A stretch of 64,000 nucleotides of DNA, from the NCBI RefSeq assembly GCF_023051105.1, contig NZ_JALKIL010000010.1, positions 62,001-126,000 of the forward strand, in the 5' to 3' direction. Under the pieces are notes generated by a model, which was not told the DNA's origin, made no database searches, and saw nothing but the letters and a program-made list of their open reading frames with translations. Shown here piece after piece: positions 55,042-64,000 of this stretch. Both the position numbers and the translations under genes were made by a program. This DNA comes from Anaerobiospirillum sp. NML120449 (GTDB lineage: Bacteria > Pseudomonadota > Gammaproteobacteria > Enterobacterales > Succinivibrionaceae). How positions within the stretch are numbered: the stretch's first letter is position 1; each line of letters opens with the position of its first letter.

Positions 55042-58000
55042 TTATTCTTCAGGAACTGGCAGGGCAGCCTTCTTTTTGGCAGCACCCATGGCAGCAGCCT
55101 TGATAAGGTCCTTCTCGGTGTAGGAAATGGTCTTGTCGTTATCTAGATTGCGGATAGTGACGTCGAGCTGATCAAATGGAATTTCGATGCCGTGATCACG
55201 GAACAGGCGCAGGGTCTCGGTACTCAGATAGTCGTACACAGGCTTGCGCTTGCCGATTTCGTTAACGAAAACCTCACACATAATGGTTACGGCACTGGCG
55301 TCCAGACTCTTGATGTAGACCAGTGGACGGCGGTCGCGGTTGAGATCGCGGCAGCGGCGGATAATGCCGCGCAGAATGTCCTTGGCCTTGTTAGGGTCGG
55401 CGCCATAGGCAATACCAATGGCAAACTCCAGCTTGGTAACAGTATTGGTAAGGGACCAGTTGGTCAGTGCAGTAGTAATAAACTGACGGTTAGGAATTAC
55501 CACTTCCTTATTATCAAAGGAGATGATGGTAGTTGCACGGATACGTATCTTGTTAACCGTGCCGGACAGATTGTCGATGGTAACGATGTCACCTACACGT
55601 ATCTGTCTTTCAAAGAGAATGATAAGACCGGATACGAAGTTGGCGAAGATTTCCTGCAGACCGAAACCCAGACCCACAGAAAGTGCAGCTACCAGCCACT
55701 GCAGATTATCCCAGCTGATACCAAGGGCACCGGCTGCGAATATGATTCCAAGGCCGGTAATCACATAGGATGTGATGAGCTTGATGGTATAGCTGGTACT
55801 GCGTGCACCCACACCTGAACGCAGCATGAACAGACGTTCGATGAGCATTGGCAGGTTGTGGTTGAGGATTACGGCTACGATAACAATCACAATGGCCAGC
55901 AGAATGTCGCCGATGGACAGGGAGCTGGTGATGGTGACGCCGTCTACAACCTTGACGTTCTGCCACAGGTAGATCTTGTCCAGGTAGGTAAGAACACCTG
56001 CAAGGTCACTCCACTGCTGATACATGAAGTAGATTGTGATGGTCAGCAGTATGGCATTGAACAGCTTGAAGGCGCGGTTGTTTACCAGCTCAAGGCGGAA
56101 GTTCTCAAAACGGGCACCGAAGCTGCTGGCAGCGCTGCCTGAGGCAGATGCTCCCTGGCCATTAGCTCCCTTTGCGTTGTCGGCTTTATTTTCCCGGCTG
56201 TTGAGCATGGCTGTTCTTACATTTCTCATGATCCTGATCTCAGCAACATAGAGCTCACGGCGCAGGGTGCTTGCGACAATGAGGTAGGCAAAGCCAATGT
56301 ACAGGGTAATGGCCACACGGTTGAGCAGCTGAATTACAGTGTAGTAATAGCCCATGCCCAGCATGACAGCAATGGTCAGCGGGGTTGCTACGCCTGCGGC
56401 TGACAGAATCCAGAAGGTCATGGTCGGGCTGTAGTGAATGAGCATGCGCTTAATCGTGGCCATGGCAAAGAATGTCAGGTAAAGGAAGCCCAGCATCATC
56501 AGAATATAGCCGATGACGTCACCTGAAATCTTGGTTGGCTCAGCCTCTCTCATGTTGGCAATAATCAGCATTGGAATGCTGAAATACCAGATCTGATCGA
56601 TAAGGATACGGTTCTGAGTAATGATGGCTGGATTGATGGAGAAGTGGCGCTGTACCAGGGAGTTTGGCTCCATGATCTGCCTCATGTACAGGAAGCACAT
56701 CAGGTGCAGGGCCAGCATCAGGGTTACGTGCAGCTGACTTTCGAAACTGTCCAGGGCGGTAAAAATGACCGTGGCACCAATACTGGTAATTATTACTGTT
56801 TTAGGAAGAATCAGAAAGCAGTGACAGAAAAGGGCTTTAGGTGTAACCCAGTAGTTATCGGTAACCTTATCAAGACGCATGGCCAGCTCGTTGGTCTTAC
56901 GGCGCAGATAAGGCTTGGCACGCTGGAAGATAAAGCCCAGCAGCATGATAGGGATCAGCACCTTGAGGTAGTTGACCACAGTGTCATGGATAACCTGATC
57001 AGTGTTGAGATAGCGATGGAAATCGCGCAGCTGCAGCATCAGGGTTGGATAGAGATTGACAAAGAAATCAAGACTCATGCCCTGGTTGGAGGTCAGCCAG
57101 AACAGGTGATCGTTAATAACTGTCTTGAGATTGTCTGTGGTGGTGTTGAACTTGTTGTACTTGGCGCGCAGCTCAATGGCCAGGGTCACACCGTCAGACA
57201 TGGCGTTGTAGAGCTCGTCAAAAAGAGCACGACGGTGTCTGACCAGCTGTACCAGCTGCTCACGGTACGGGGCATAGCCGTGATCCTTGCGGATCATTTC
57301 ATTTACGTAGGTTTGAACATCGAAGATCTGCTCACGGGAGCTGCGCAGCTCATACATCCACAGGTTGAGATTAGGTATGTGCTCATCGAGCTTGAATGAG
57401 ATGGAAATCTTTGGCAGTTCGCTCTGCTGACGGTTGAGCAGACGGGATAGAATCACGCTGCCGGTGAGGTCAGAGAGCTGCTCCTGGATGTTCTTTTCAA
57501 TCTGATGGGCGCTGTTAAGAGCATTGTTGACCTCCTGGAGGTCCTTTTTAAGGCGGGCGTTGTCAGAAAGAATTTTGTCGATATTGGCAGCCAGCTCATT
57601 GTTGTATTTGAGCTCATTTGCCAGCTTGGCAGGCAGCTGCTCGGTATTGCCAGTGCTCTCATCGGTGACGATCTGGGCACTCATCAGGGTGTTCTGACGG
57701 ATTCTGGCCTTGGCCAGATATTTGTTCAGATAGTCACGGTGCAGGCTGTTAATACGGATTTTGTAGTTGGCAATATCCTGGAAAGTGGTCAGGTACTTGA
57801 GCTCACTTTGCAGCAGGTTGTTCTGCTTTTCCAGCACATAGCTTTCAAAAGGAAGCAGCTTGAGTTCATCAGGCAGCAGACGAATTGTAGGGTCGTTAAT
57901 GCGCTTGGTAATCTCAAAGAGCTGCTGGTTGTTCTGGGTAATCTGATTTTGCGCACGTGACGGCAGGGTCTGCAGGGAATTGTATGCAGAGGTAGCGTCA

Positions 58001-58662
58001 TTGAGCTGTGACTGGACACGATTGAGCTGCAGGGTCAGATGATTGATCAGGGTATTGACATCCTCAAGATCGTTGACCACTACCTCAGGAGGTTCATCGC
58101 TGTATACGGAATTGGCCTCACTCAGAGCCTTCTCAAGGGAGCCAATCATGGCATTACCCTGAGTAAGCTCATTATTAATCATGTGCTCTTCCTTGATGAT
58201 GGAATCATAAAGGGTGAGCAGGTTCATGGTACGGGTGATGAGCTCTCTGGTGTGCTCTTTTTCAGCGTCATTGAGTGCAGCATCACTGTCTATCTCTCCA
58301 AGACGCTCCCTGAGCTCTTCCCTTGATGGGAGATAAGGCTCATGAGGCTGTTCAAGATGTTCGTACTTCTTCTTGTTCTTCTTGTCGATATTGCCAAGAG
58401 GATCGGCTGTGATGTCACTTGCATCAATATCCGGCTTAAGCAGCAGGTCAAACTCGTTATACAGTGAAACATCAGCGCTGTCAGAGGAGGCATTTTTGGC
58501 AGGAGCCGCATAGGCAGCTGCCTTGGCAGTCGGCTCAGCCGTGGCGGTTTTCTCTTCACCGGCAGCTGCGGCAGAGCCTGAGAAAATCAGGCCTGAGAGC
58601 GTTGCCAGAAAAAAGATCATCTTTATTAGCATGCCTGGGGTCATGACAGGTTGTGAGCGCAT
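55042..58662 (-). CDS. mscK: MscK/MscM-type mechanosensitive channel
   Basis: Large MscS-superfamily channel that releases solutes on osmotic downshock. 1,206 residues. A signal peptide (IFFLATLSGLIFSGSAAAA) is followed by a long periplasmic coiled-coil-rich region (residues about 100-530), then about eleven membrane segments. The C-terminal MscS core is clear: LSVGLGFGLQEIFANFVSGLIILFERQIRVGDIV, then NKIRIRATTIISFDNKEVVIPN and the cytosolic vestibule. Size and layout match E. coli MscK (1,120) and MscM/YjeP (1,107); I cannot separate these, so the symbol is provisional. Confidence 0.88.
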   Translation of the reverse strand: MRSQPVMTPGMLIKMIFFLATLSGLIFSGSAAAAGEEKTATAEPTAKAAAYAAPAKNASSDSADVSLYNEFDLLLKPDIDASDITADPLGNIDKKNKKKYEHLEQPHEPYLPSREELRERLGEIDSDAALNDAEKEHTRELITRTMNLLTLYDSIIKEEHMINNELTQGNAMIGSLEKALSEANSVYSDEPPEVVVNDLEDVNTLINHLTLQLNRVQSQLNDATSAYNSLQTLPSRAQNQITQNNQQLFEITKRINDPTIRLLPDELKLLPFESYVLEKQNNLLQSELKYLTTFQDIANYKIRINSLHRDYLNKYLAKARIRQNTLMSAQIVTDESTGNTEQLPAKLANELKYNNELAANIDKILSDNARLKKDLQEVNNALNSAHQIEKNIQEQLSDLTGSVILSRLLNRQQSELPKISISFKLDEHIPNLNLWMYELRSSREQIFDVQTYVNEMIRKDHGYAPYREQLVQLVRHRRALFDELYNAMSDGVTLAIELRAKYNKFNTTTDNLKTVINDHLFWLTSNQGMSLDFFVNLYPTLMLQLRDFHRYLNTDQVIHDTVVNYLKVLIPIMLLGFIFQRAKPYLRRKTNELAMRLDKVTDNYWVTPKALFCHCFLILPKTVIITSIGATVIFTALDSFESQLHVTLMLALHLMCFLYMRQIMEPNSLVQRHFSINPAIITQNRILIDQIWYFSIPMLIIANMREAEPTKISGDVIGYILMMLGFLYLTFFAMATIKRMLIHYSPTMTFWILSAAGVATPLTIAVMLGMGYYYTVIQLLNRVAITLYIGFAYLIVASTLRRELYVAEIRIMRNVRTAMLNSRENKADNAKGANGQGASASGSAASSFGARFENFRLELVNNRAFKLFNAILLTITIYFMYQQWSDLAGVLTYLDKIYLWQNVKVVDGVTITSSLSIGDILLAIVIVIVAVILNHNLPMLIERLFMLRSGVGARSTSYTIKLITSYVITGLGIIFAAGALGISWDNLQWLVAALSVGLGFGLQEIFANFVSGLIILFERQIRVGDIVTIDNLSGTVNKIRIRATTIISFDNKEVVIPNRQFITTALTNWSLTNTVTKLEFAIGIAYGADPNKAKDILRGIIRRCRDLNRDRRPLVYIKSLDASAVTIMCEVFVNEIGKRKPVYDYLSTETLRLFRDHGIEIPFDQLDVTIRNLDNDKTISYTEKDLIKAAAMGAAKKKAALPVPEE

Positions 58663-60749
58663 AATAAAGTCCTTGTATGGTGAGAAATACGGCAGTGGTC
58701 AAATGTAGAAAGGCAGGCGCGTACTGATAAGGTGCGCTGCCGGCGCTGCACTGCGTGCCATGACGCAGCGCAGCCCTGCTGCTGACAGGGAGCAGTGCTC
58801 AATAGTAGAGAGCTGTAGCCTGTAATCTGAAAACAGGGACAATGATCGGGAAAAGTTCACAGTCATGGCGTCAGACGCCGGCCTGTTATCCAGAGAAAAA
58901 AGCACAGGGCAGCCGGAGCTTTGCTCCGCAGGCTGCGGGCATATTGTGGGTATGCTACAGCTATTCACAGGCATGCGCAATAAGACGCCGGACCCATATT
59001 TAACGGACAGAGCGTATGTTTGGCTCCGTGCTGTCCCGCCCTGTTTATCTATTGTCAGGGCCCGCTGCGCACAGTTTGGCCGCTGGTACCGGTCAATATT
59101 CATATCGACAGGCGAAAAACAGGAAAATTTTCCTGCCCCTATCCGCTGCGCTGAGGCTCTAACACAGATCACTGCCAGCCCCTGTCCAGTCCGTAACGGT
59201 GTGCAAGGGACATGGCGGCTTCCTTACCAGGTGCTGCAGTAAAAGCTCAATCATGGCCTTGAGAGCGTCATGATGTTAAGGAGTGGTTCGGAATAAATAA
59301 GTCGGGAGACGGTGTGGGAGGCAGGTCTGAGATGATGAGCCGGCTTGACGGGACTGGACGGGGCTGGGCTGGTCTGGTCGGGGCTGGGCTGGTCTGGTCG
59401 GGTAAGGGCTGGGCGTGTCTTGTTGACTGGTATTGTGTCTGTAAATAGGAGCAGGTCCTTAAGGGTGGGGTCTGGATTTCCCTGCAGGGCTGCTCCGTTA
59501 AAGTACAAGGTCAGGCCTGAGACTGTGTCTGCTGTTAATTGCTACTGCAGGGCCGAGTCAGGCTGTGGCCTGTAAAATATATTAGACCTTTAAGGCTGTT
59601 GCTGCACCCTGTTTTTTGACTCTCAGAGCTTTAATATGGCGTAAAAACGGCTGATTTGTGAGCGTTTAAGGCGATTTTGACAACTTTTGTTCAGCCTGAG
59701 CCTATTTTCGGTCAATTCATAAAAAATATGATATTATGTGCCCAGCGCAATAATCTACCTTGTTATTGCCACCCCCTGAAAAGCATCTTTCCTGATGTTT
59801 CTCCTCAGGCTGGCCGTCTGCCCGCCCTCCGGAAGTAAACTCTTTTCTGCAGGCATCTCCCTCCTTAATTTTTCCAGGATTCTGATTTTCTTAAAATCCC
59901 GTGTAGGTGCTGTGCTTTTTGTGGGTCTTCAGGCCTGATGTCAGGTCTTTTGTTTCAGCTGCTGCTGTACCACAGTAAGGTCATTATGCAGACAAAAACT
60001 GCAGCGACCTCTGCCCGCAGACAGACCCGCCCGGGTCTTGGGTACCGCTGCCGCCTTCACTTTAGCTCATCTCACCAAGTAACCGCCTTAGTAAACCTCC
60101 CCTGAATTCCATTAATCTGTCATCAGTTCTGTCTGCCTGTTGTCATTTAACCGGGACTGCAACGTTCTTTGTGATTAAGGAATGTCAGGACACTGTGGTT
60201 TTCATATCTGATTTGCTGTTTTAGAGCCTTTGTGGCGTCTTACGGGTGCTTTGCATGGCCTTGCCATGGCGCACTCATGCCTTTGCCATGGCCGTTCGGC
60301 CGCAGCATGGCGCCTGAGCCGGCACTGCCGGCGCATGCCGCCTGGCATGCCCACAGGCAGGATGCATGGCATGCCGGCCGTAAGGACGGCCTGACAGCCC
60401 GGGGCTGCTGTGTATATCACTGTTGTCAGCGGTTGCGTATATCAGCAATGAGCAAGGTTTCAGGCCTTATGGCCAGGGTTTTAATGTCCTCAGTTCTGAC
60501 AGAGCAGGCTGGGGCATGACATGCAGGATAAAAGCTCTGAGCATCTTAAGATGTGTGATGCACGGGCTGCATTGTTCTGCAAGATTGTCAGATGTCCATC
60601 TGCCTTGGCTTCTTTAAGAGCCTCACCTGGCAGTCAGGGACAGAAATTATATTTTTTGGGATGTTCCCGCACAGCGATCAGTGCACCGGCAGACAGGTGT
60701 TCTGCAATGCAATGGTGGCTGATCGTAACCCGCCGTACGTGAATTATTT
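58663..60749. other. 2.1-kb gap mscK-rho containing a probable long rho leader
   Basis: No protein gene supported on either strand. 58663-59580: mixed GC-rich sequence and the 20-bp duplication at 59360-59399. 59640-59740: AT-rich, with TTGACA at 59677-59682 and TATGATATTAT at 59727-59737, likely promoter area although spacings are imperfect. 59760-60130: pyrimidine-rich and C over G (21 C to 9 G in 59821-59880; 19 C to 6 G in 60061-60120). 60240-60400: GC-rich with many GCATGGC words. No known RNA family recognised. Confidence 0.55.
59360..59399. repeat. Two tandem copies of a 20-bp unit
   Basis: GGGGCTGGGCTGGTCTGGTC is repeated exactly at 59360-59379 and 59380-59399, within a longer GGGCTGG-rich tract. 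Confidence 0.92.
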
Positions 60750-62009
60750 ATGAACCTTAATGAATTAAAAAATACCCCGGTAGCACAGCTGGTCGACATG
60801 TGCGAGCAGGCCGGTATTGAAAATACCGCCCGTCTTGGGAAAAAGGAAATTATCTTCAACCTGCTCAAGCTCTGTGCCCGTACCGGTGAGGATATTTTCG
60901 GCGAAGGCGTCATCGAAATTCTTCCTGACGGCTTTGGCTTCCTGCGTAGTGCAGACAGCTCCTATCTGGCCGGTCCTGACGACATTTATGTTTCTCCATC
61001 CCAGGTGCGCCGCTTCAATCTGCGTACCGGCGACTCCATTTCAGGCAAGATTCGCCCTCCAAAGGAAGGGGAGCGTTACTTTGCTCTGTTAAAGGTTGAT
61101 GCTGTCAACTTCGAGCAGCCTGAAAAGGCCCGTAACAAGATTCTCTTTGAGAACCTGACCCCGATCTTTGCCGAAGAGCGCATGCGTCTTGAGCTGGGCA
61201 ACGGCTCCAAGGAGGACATTACCGCCCGTGTTATCGACCTGACTGCCCCTATAGGCAAAGGCCAGCGTGCTCTGATTGTGGCCCCTCCAAAGGCAGGTAA
61301 GACCGTCCTGTTACAGAATGTTGCTCACTCCATCAGCGTAAACAACCCTGAGTGCGTGCTCATAGTGCTGCTTATCGACGAGCGTCCTGAGGAAGTTACC
61401 GAGATGCGCCGCATGGTAAACGGTGAGGTGGTTGCCTCAACCTTCGACGAGCCTGCCGCCCGTCACGTTCAGGTTGCAGAAATGGTAATTGAAAAGGCCA
61501 AGCGTCTTGTTGAGCACAAGCGTGATGTGGTTATTTTCATGGACTCCATTACCCGTCTGGCCCGCGCCTACAACACCGTTGTTCCAGCCTCTGGCAAGGT
61601 TCTGACCGGTGGTGTTGACGCCAATGCCCTGCAGCGTCCAAAGCGTCTGTTCGGTGCTGCCCGTAATGTTGAGGAAGGCGGTTCCCTGACCATTATCGGT
61701 ACCGCTCTTATCGATACCGGCTCCAAGATGGACGAAGTTATTTACGAAGAGTTCAAGGGCACAGGTAATATGGAATTACACCTGTCACGCAAGATTGCTG
61801 ACAAGCGTGTCTACCCTGCCATTGACGTTACCCGATCCGGTACCCGTCGTGAAGAGCTGCTTACCTCAGCTGACGAGCTGCAGAAGATGTGGATACTGCG
61901 TAAGTTCCTGCATCCAATGGGTGAAATCGAGGCTATGGAGTTCCTGCTCGACAAGCTTTCCATGACCAAGACCAACGAAGAGTTCTTCAGCGCCATGAAG
62001 CGCCAGTAA
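60750..62009 (+). CDS. rho: Transcription termination factor Rho
   Basis: Hexameric RNA helicase that ends untranslated transcripts. 419 residues, as in E. coli. [14 protein letters not shown] start; primary RNA-binding cold-shock fold [35 protein letters not shown]; Walker [52 protein letters not shown]-loop and Q-loop regions conserved, so it should be bicyclomycin-sensitive in principle. Only a weak ribosome site (GTGAATTATTT) precedes the ATG. Autogenous control is likely given the C-rich leader. Confidence 0.98.
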   Translation: MNLNELKNTPVAQLVDMCEQAGIENTARLGKKEIIFNLLKLCARTGEDIFGEGVIEILPDGFGFLRSADSSYLAGPDDIYVSPSQVRRFNLRTGDSISGKIRPPKEGERYFALLKVDAVNFEQPEKARNKILFENLTPIFAEERMRLELGNGSKEDITARVIDLTAPIGKGQRALIVAPPKAGKTVLLQNVAHSISVNNPECVLIVLLIDERPEEVTEMRRMVNGEVVASTFDEPAARHVQVAEMVIEKAKRLVEHKRDVVIFMDSITRLARAYNTVVPASGKVLTGGVDANALQRPKRLFGAARNVEEGGSLTIIGTALIDTGSKMDEVIYEEFKGTGNMELHLSRKIADKRVYPAIDVTRSGTRREELLTSADELQKMWILRKFLHPMGEIEAMEFLLDKLSMTKTNEEFFSAMKRQ

Positions 62010-62457
62010 GCCAGGGCAAAACGGCAGGGGCAGCCCGCCCTCCTGATGGCGCTGCAGCGCCATCAGTGGCGGTGCTGCCTGCCTGCCATTGCATCACTCT
62101 GAGCTGACTGAAGTACAGTGAAGTCTGTCCAGACATCTTTACTGTCTTATAACGCCTCAGGCCATAAAAAAAGGCCATAGACTGACAAGTCTATGGCCTT
62201 TTTTAACGCCAGTACGCCGTTCAAGAGCACCGGCGGCGACTTTGACCGGCCTGCGGTCGGCGACCTGCGTCGCCTTGATCAGGTCGCCGCTGCATTGAGC
62301 AGGCCGTCGTCGCATTAAGCTTGCCGCTGCTGCATTGAGCAGGGCGCCGTCAGTTGCCCCGGCTGTACGGTGGCTGTGATGCAGATACGCTCTGCATATG
62401 GTTTTAGAATGTGTATTCTGAGGTGGCTGTGCGTGCCGCTGCCTTTGGTAGCAGGTC
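62010..62457. other. Intergenic gap rho/unknown protein (convergent)
   Basis: Holds the bidirectional terminator at 62166-62203. From 62230 to 62350 the words GCTGCATTGAGCAGG and GGTCGCCG recur imperfectly. No gene. Confidence 0.6.
62166..62203. terminator. Bidirectional terminator after rho
   Basis: AAAAAGGCCATAGACT pairs perfectly with AGTCTATGGCCTTTTT around a GACA loop, with T tracts in both directions. Confidence 0.94.
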
Positions 62458-63978
62458 TTACTGGTTGCGGGGGCGGCGCAGCACTATATTTTTGTCATTG
62501 CTTACCTCACTGAAGCTTTCGCGTGATGGCACAGGTACCCCCAGGTACTCCAGTATGGAGGACTGCAGGGGAGTAAGAGACTGCCAGGTAAGTCCGTCGC
62601 CACGACGGGAGGCCCTGATGGCGTGCAGCTGCTGCAGGCAGTGGTCGACATCAGCAATATTAAGCGTTTCTCTCAGGCCGGTCTTGCCATACTGGCGGTC
62701 ACACTCATACATACGGCATTCAACCATATGATGAAGCGAGGCGGCCAGCTCAGCTATGAAGCGGCGACCGCGCAGCATCTGGGCAAGCTCAGGTCTCATG
62801 CGGTAGCTCATGGCACTGATGCCCGAGCGCTCGAGCCTGAACATATCAAGGCTCATGAGATCGTAAAAGCCCTCATGCCTGAGCAGCATGCCCGAGGCCA
62901 GCCGGGCTTCAGATATATCAGTGATGGTATCGCTGATCATGACACGCAGCAGTCCATGCCCGCTGAAGCGTTCAAGCTGTACCAGATCAGCAAGGTCACG
63001 CTGCAGGCGGCGACGTGCATGCTCGCCAGGAGGATTGCTGCCGTTTTCTGCCTTACCTGTGAACTGATCAAGGGTATCTGCAATATCAATGACCAGCTCA
63101 TAGCTGTCCTGATCGAGCCTGATGTTCTGAGGGTCCGGATTTTCCCTGCTGGAGGTGCAGCGCAATGCTTTGATAATGCCATCAGGATGGGCGTGGGCAC
63201 GACGCAGCTGGCGGCGCAGCGGTTCATGATCAAGGGCTGTACCCTCAGGACCAGAAAAGATATCCCATGGATCCTGCTCATCATCAAGCAGCTCGGTATA
63301 TGGAGGATTGTCAGGGTCTTCCTGCTCATACTCCATGATACGGGCCGCTGTGATCAGCGACTGCAGATCAAGAGTCATGTGAATGTGCAGACCGCAGCTG
63401 ATGCGCTGTGGCAGAGTGCGATGCTCATAACGGCCGTTATTGAGCATGTCACTGACGCGGCTTACGCGGTAACAGAAAGGAACTACAATGCTGGCAGAAA
63501 AGCTCTGGCTGTGCACATCATAGTTTTCAAGTCTTACCAGCTGCTCAATAAGGCTGTCAAAGCCGTGATTAAAAGCCGGCAGCGCAGGATCAGCAATCAG
63601 CATGAAAGCCTGGTTCAGACGGCACAGATCGCCAAGCTGCTCTATCAGCCCCTTGCGGGCACGACGTATCAGCACCGCACGGGCACCATGACGCGAAGTT
63701 CCCTCATCCCCGCCTTTTACACCCTCAAAAGCACGGGCACGGCCCACACCGCCCCTGTCTTTGCCACTGTCAGCTCCAGCAGCAGAGCGGCCAGTGCCAC
63801 CGTTGCCAGCAGCAGAGCTGCCAGCGGCATGGCTGCCGTCATCACCGGCTGCAGATGAGGCCTGCCTGCTTTGCTCCATGCTCTTTGGGCGCAGATAAGA
63901 CGGGCCGGAAAAATATCCAAGACAGTTTTCACGACCTGAACCTGCAGGTGCCGGCTTGCCTTTAAGATTGCTTTTCAT
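62458..63978 (-). CDS. Unknown protein with Gly/Ala/Ser-rich N-terminus
   Basis: 506 residues, not recognised. After MKSNLKGKPAPAGSG, residues about 38-95 are Ser/Ala/Gly-rich low complexity; from about 97 the protein looks folded: RARKGLIEQLGDLCRLNQAFMLIADP, FCYRVSRVSDMLNNGRYEHRTLPQRISCGLHIHMTLDLQ, DEQDPWDIFSGPEGTA, SYELVIDIADTLDQF, ERFSGHGLLRVMISDTITDISEARL and a C-terminal part ending IVLRRPRNQ. No signal peptide or membrane segment. A 411-codon frame on the opposite strand is its shadow; the minus frame has the better protein character. Start ATG 63978, 22 bases from the window edge. Confidence 0.72.
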   Translation of the reverse strand: MKSNLKGKPAPAGSGRENCLGYFSGPSYLRPKSMEQSRQASSAAGDDGSHAAGSSAAGNGGTGRSAAGADSGKDRGGVGRARAFEGVKGGDEGTSRHGARAVLIRRARKGLIEQLGDLCRLNQAFMLIADPALPAFNHGFDSLIEQLVRLENYDVHSQSFSASIVVPFCYRVSRVSDMLNNGRYEHRTLPQRISCGLHIHMTLDLQSLITAARIMEYEQEDPDNPPYTELLDDEQDPWDIFSGPEGTALDHEPLRRQLRRAHAHPDGIIKALRCTSSRENPDPQNIRLDQDSYELVIDIADTLDQFTGKAENGSNPPGEHARRRLQRDLADLVQLERFSGHGLLRVMISDTITDISEARLASGMLLRHEGFYDLMSLDMFRLERSGISAMSYRMRPELAQMLRGRRFIAELAASLHHMVECRMYECDRQYGKTGLRETLNIADVDHCLQQLHAIRASRRGDGLTWQSLTPLQSSILEYLGVPVPSRESFSEVSNDKNIVLRRPRNQ

Positions 63979-64000
63979 AACGGAATATAGAGCGTCACCG

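Noticed and set aside
62623..63858. 411-codon open frame opposite the 506-residue protein
   Set aside because: Antisense frame; the minus-strand frame is longer, has a proper start and a more protein-like composition.

Overview
This window comes from the chromosome of a moderately GC-rich gammaproteobacterium. Class I adenylate cyclase, LptM, BamD, RluA, the alaS-csrA pair, the dnaB-alr pair and the rpsM-rpsK-rpsD-rpoA-rplQ operon all support that class. A host-associated anaerobe of the Succinivibrionaceae type is my best guess; it is an inference from protein flavour, low-complexity insertions and gene content, not a proof. There is no phage, insertion sequence, rRNA or CRISPR array. The window is housekeeping chromosome with two edge-limited genes and several unknown ORFs.

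Layout. 1-14 kb (+): the C-terminal part of a very large adenylate cyclase (cyaA), then lptM, lysA, dapF, an orphan ArsR-type regulator, xerC and uvrD, a loosened version of the enterobacterial cyaA-yifL-dapF-xerC-uvrD neighbourhood. 14-20 kb: a ferredoxin (-), the yggS-proC-yggT cluster, bamD and rluA (+). 20-29 kb (-): djlA, murU, amgK (peptidoglycan sugar recycling), trmB, dapA, lysS, and prfB with its programmed frameshift. 29-43 kb: nadC (+), then alr, dnaB, two identical tRNA-Arg(ACG), tRNA-Ser(GCU), csrA, alaS, plsC and parC (-). 44-46 kb (+): an L,D-transpeptidase and a GT9 glycosyltransferase. 46.6-51.7 kb (-): an acidic unknown protein and the ribosomal alpha operon, which carries TWO different rpoA genes. 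52-64 kb: a GT-D glycosyltransferase, an unknown membrane-anchored protein, an MscK-type channel, a 2.1-kb gap holding a probable long rho leader, rho, and a 506-residue unknown protein.

The main discovery candidate is the pair of alpha-subunit genes. The copy inside the operon keeps the region that contacts beta-prime but has lost the conserved double arginine and the HEYS/EGVQED block used to hold beta. The copy beyond rplQ shows the reverse pattern. Both C-terminal domains are intact. This predicts an RNA polymerase built on an obligate asymmetric alpha heterodimer, analogous to the two-alpha enzyme known from Francisella.

A second theme is that ordinary housekeeping proteins carry long low-complexity additions: CyaA (about 900 Ala/Ser/Gly-rich residues), XerC (about 350 Gln/Ala/Met/Pro-rich residues), TrmB, S11, DnaB, AmgK (a six-cysteine knot) and CsrA (an acidic tail). 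Intergenic regions carry several unrelated tandem repeats (14, 20, 29/58, 48, 52 and 63 bp) and many strong hairpins. Most tandem repeats lie outside genes and have periods that are not multiples of three.
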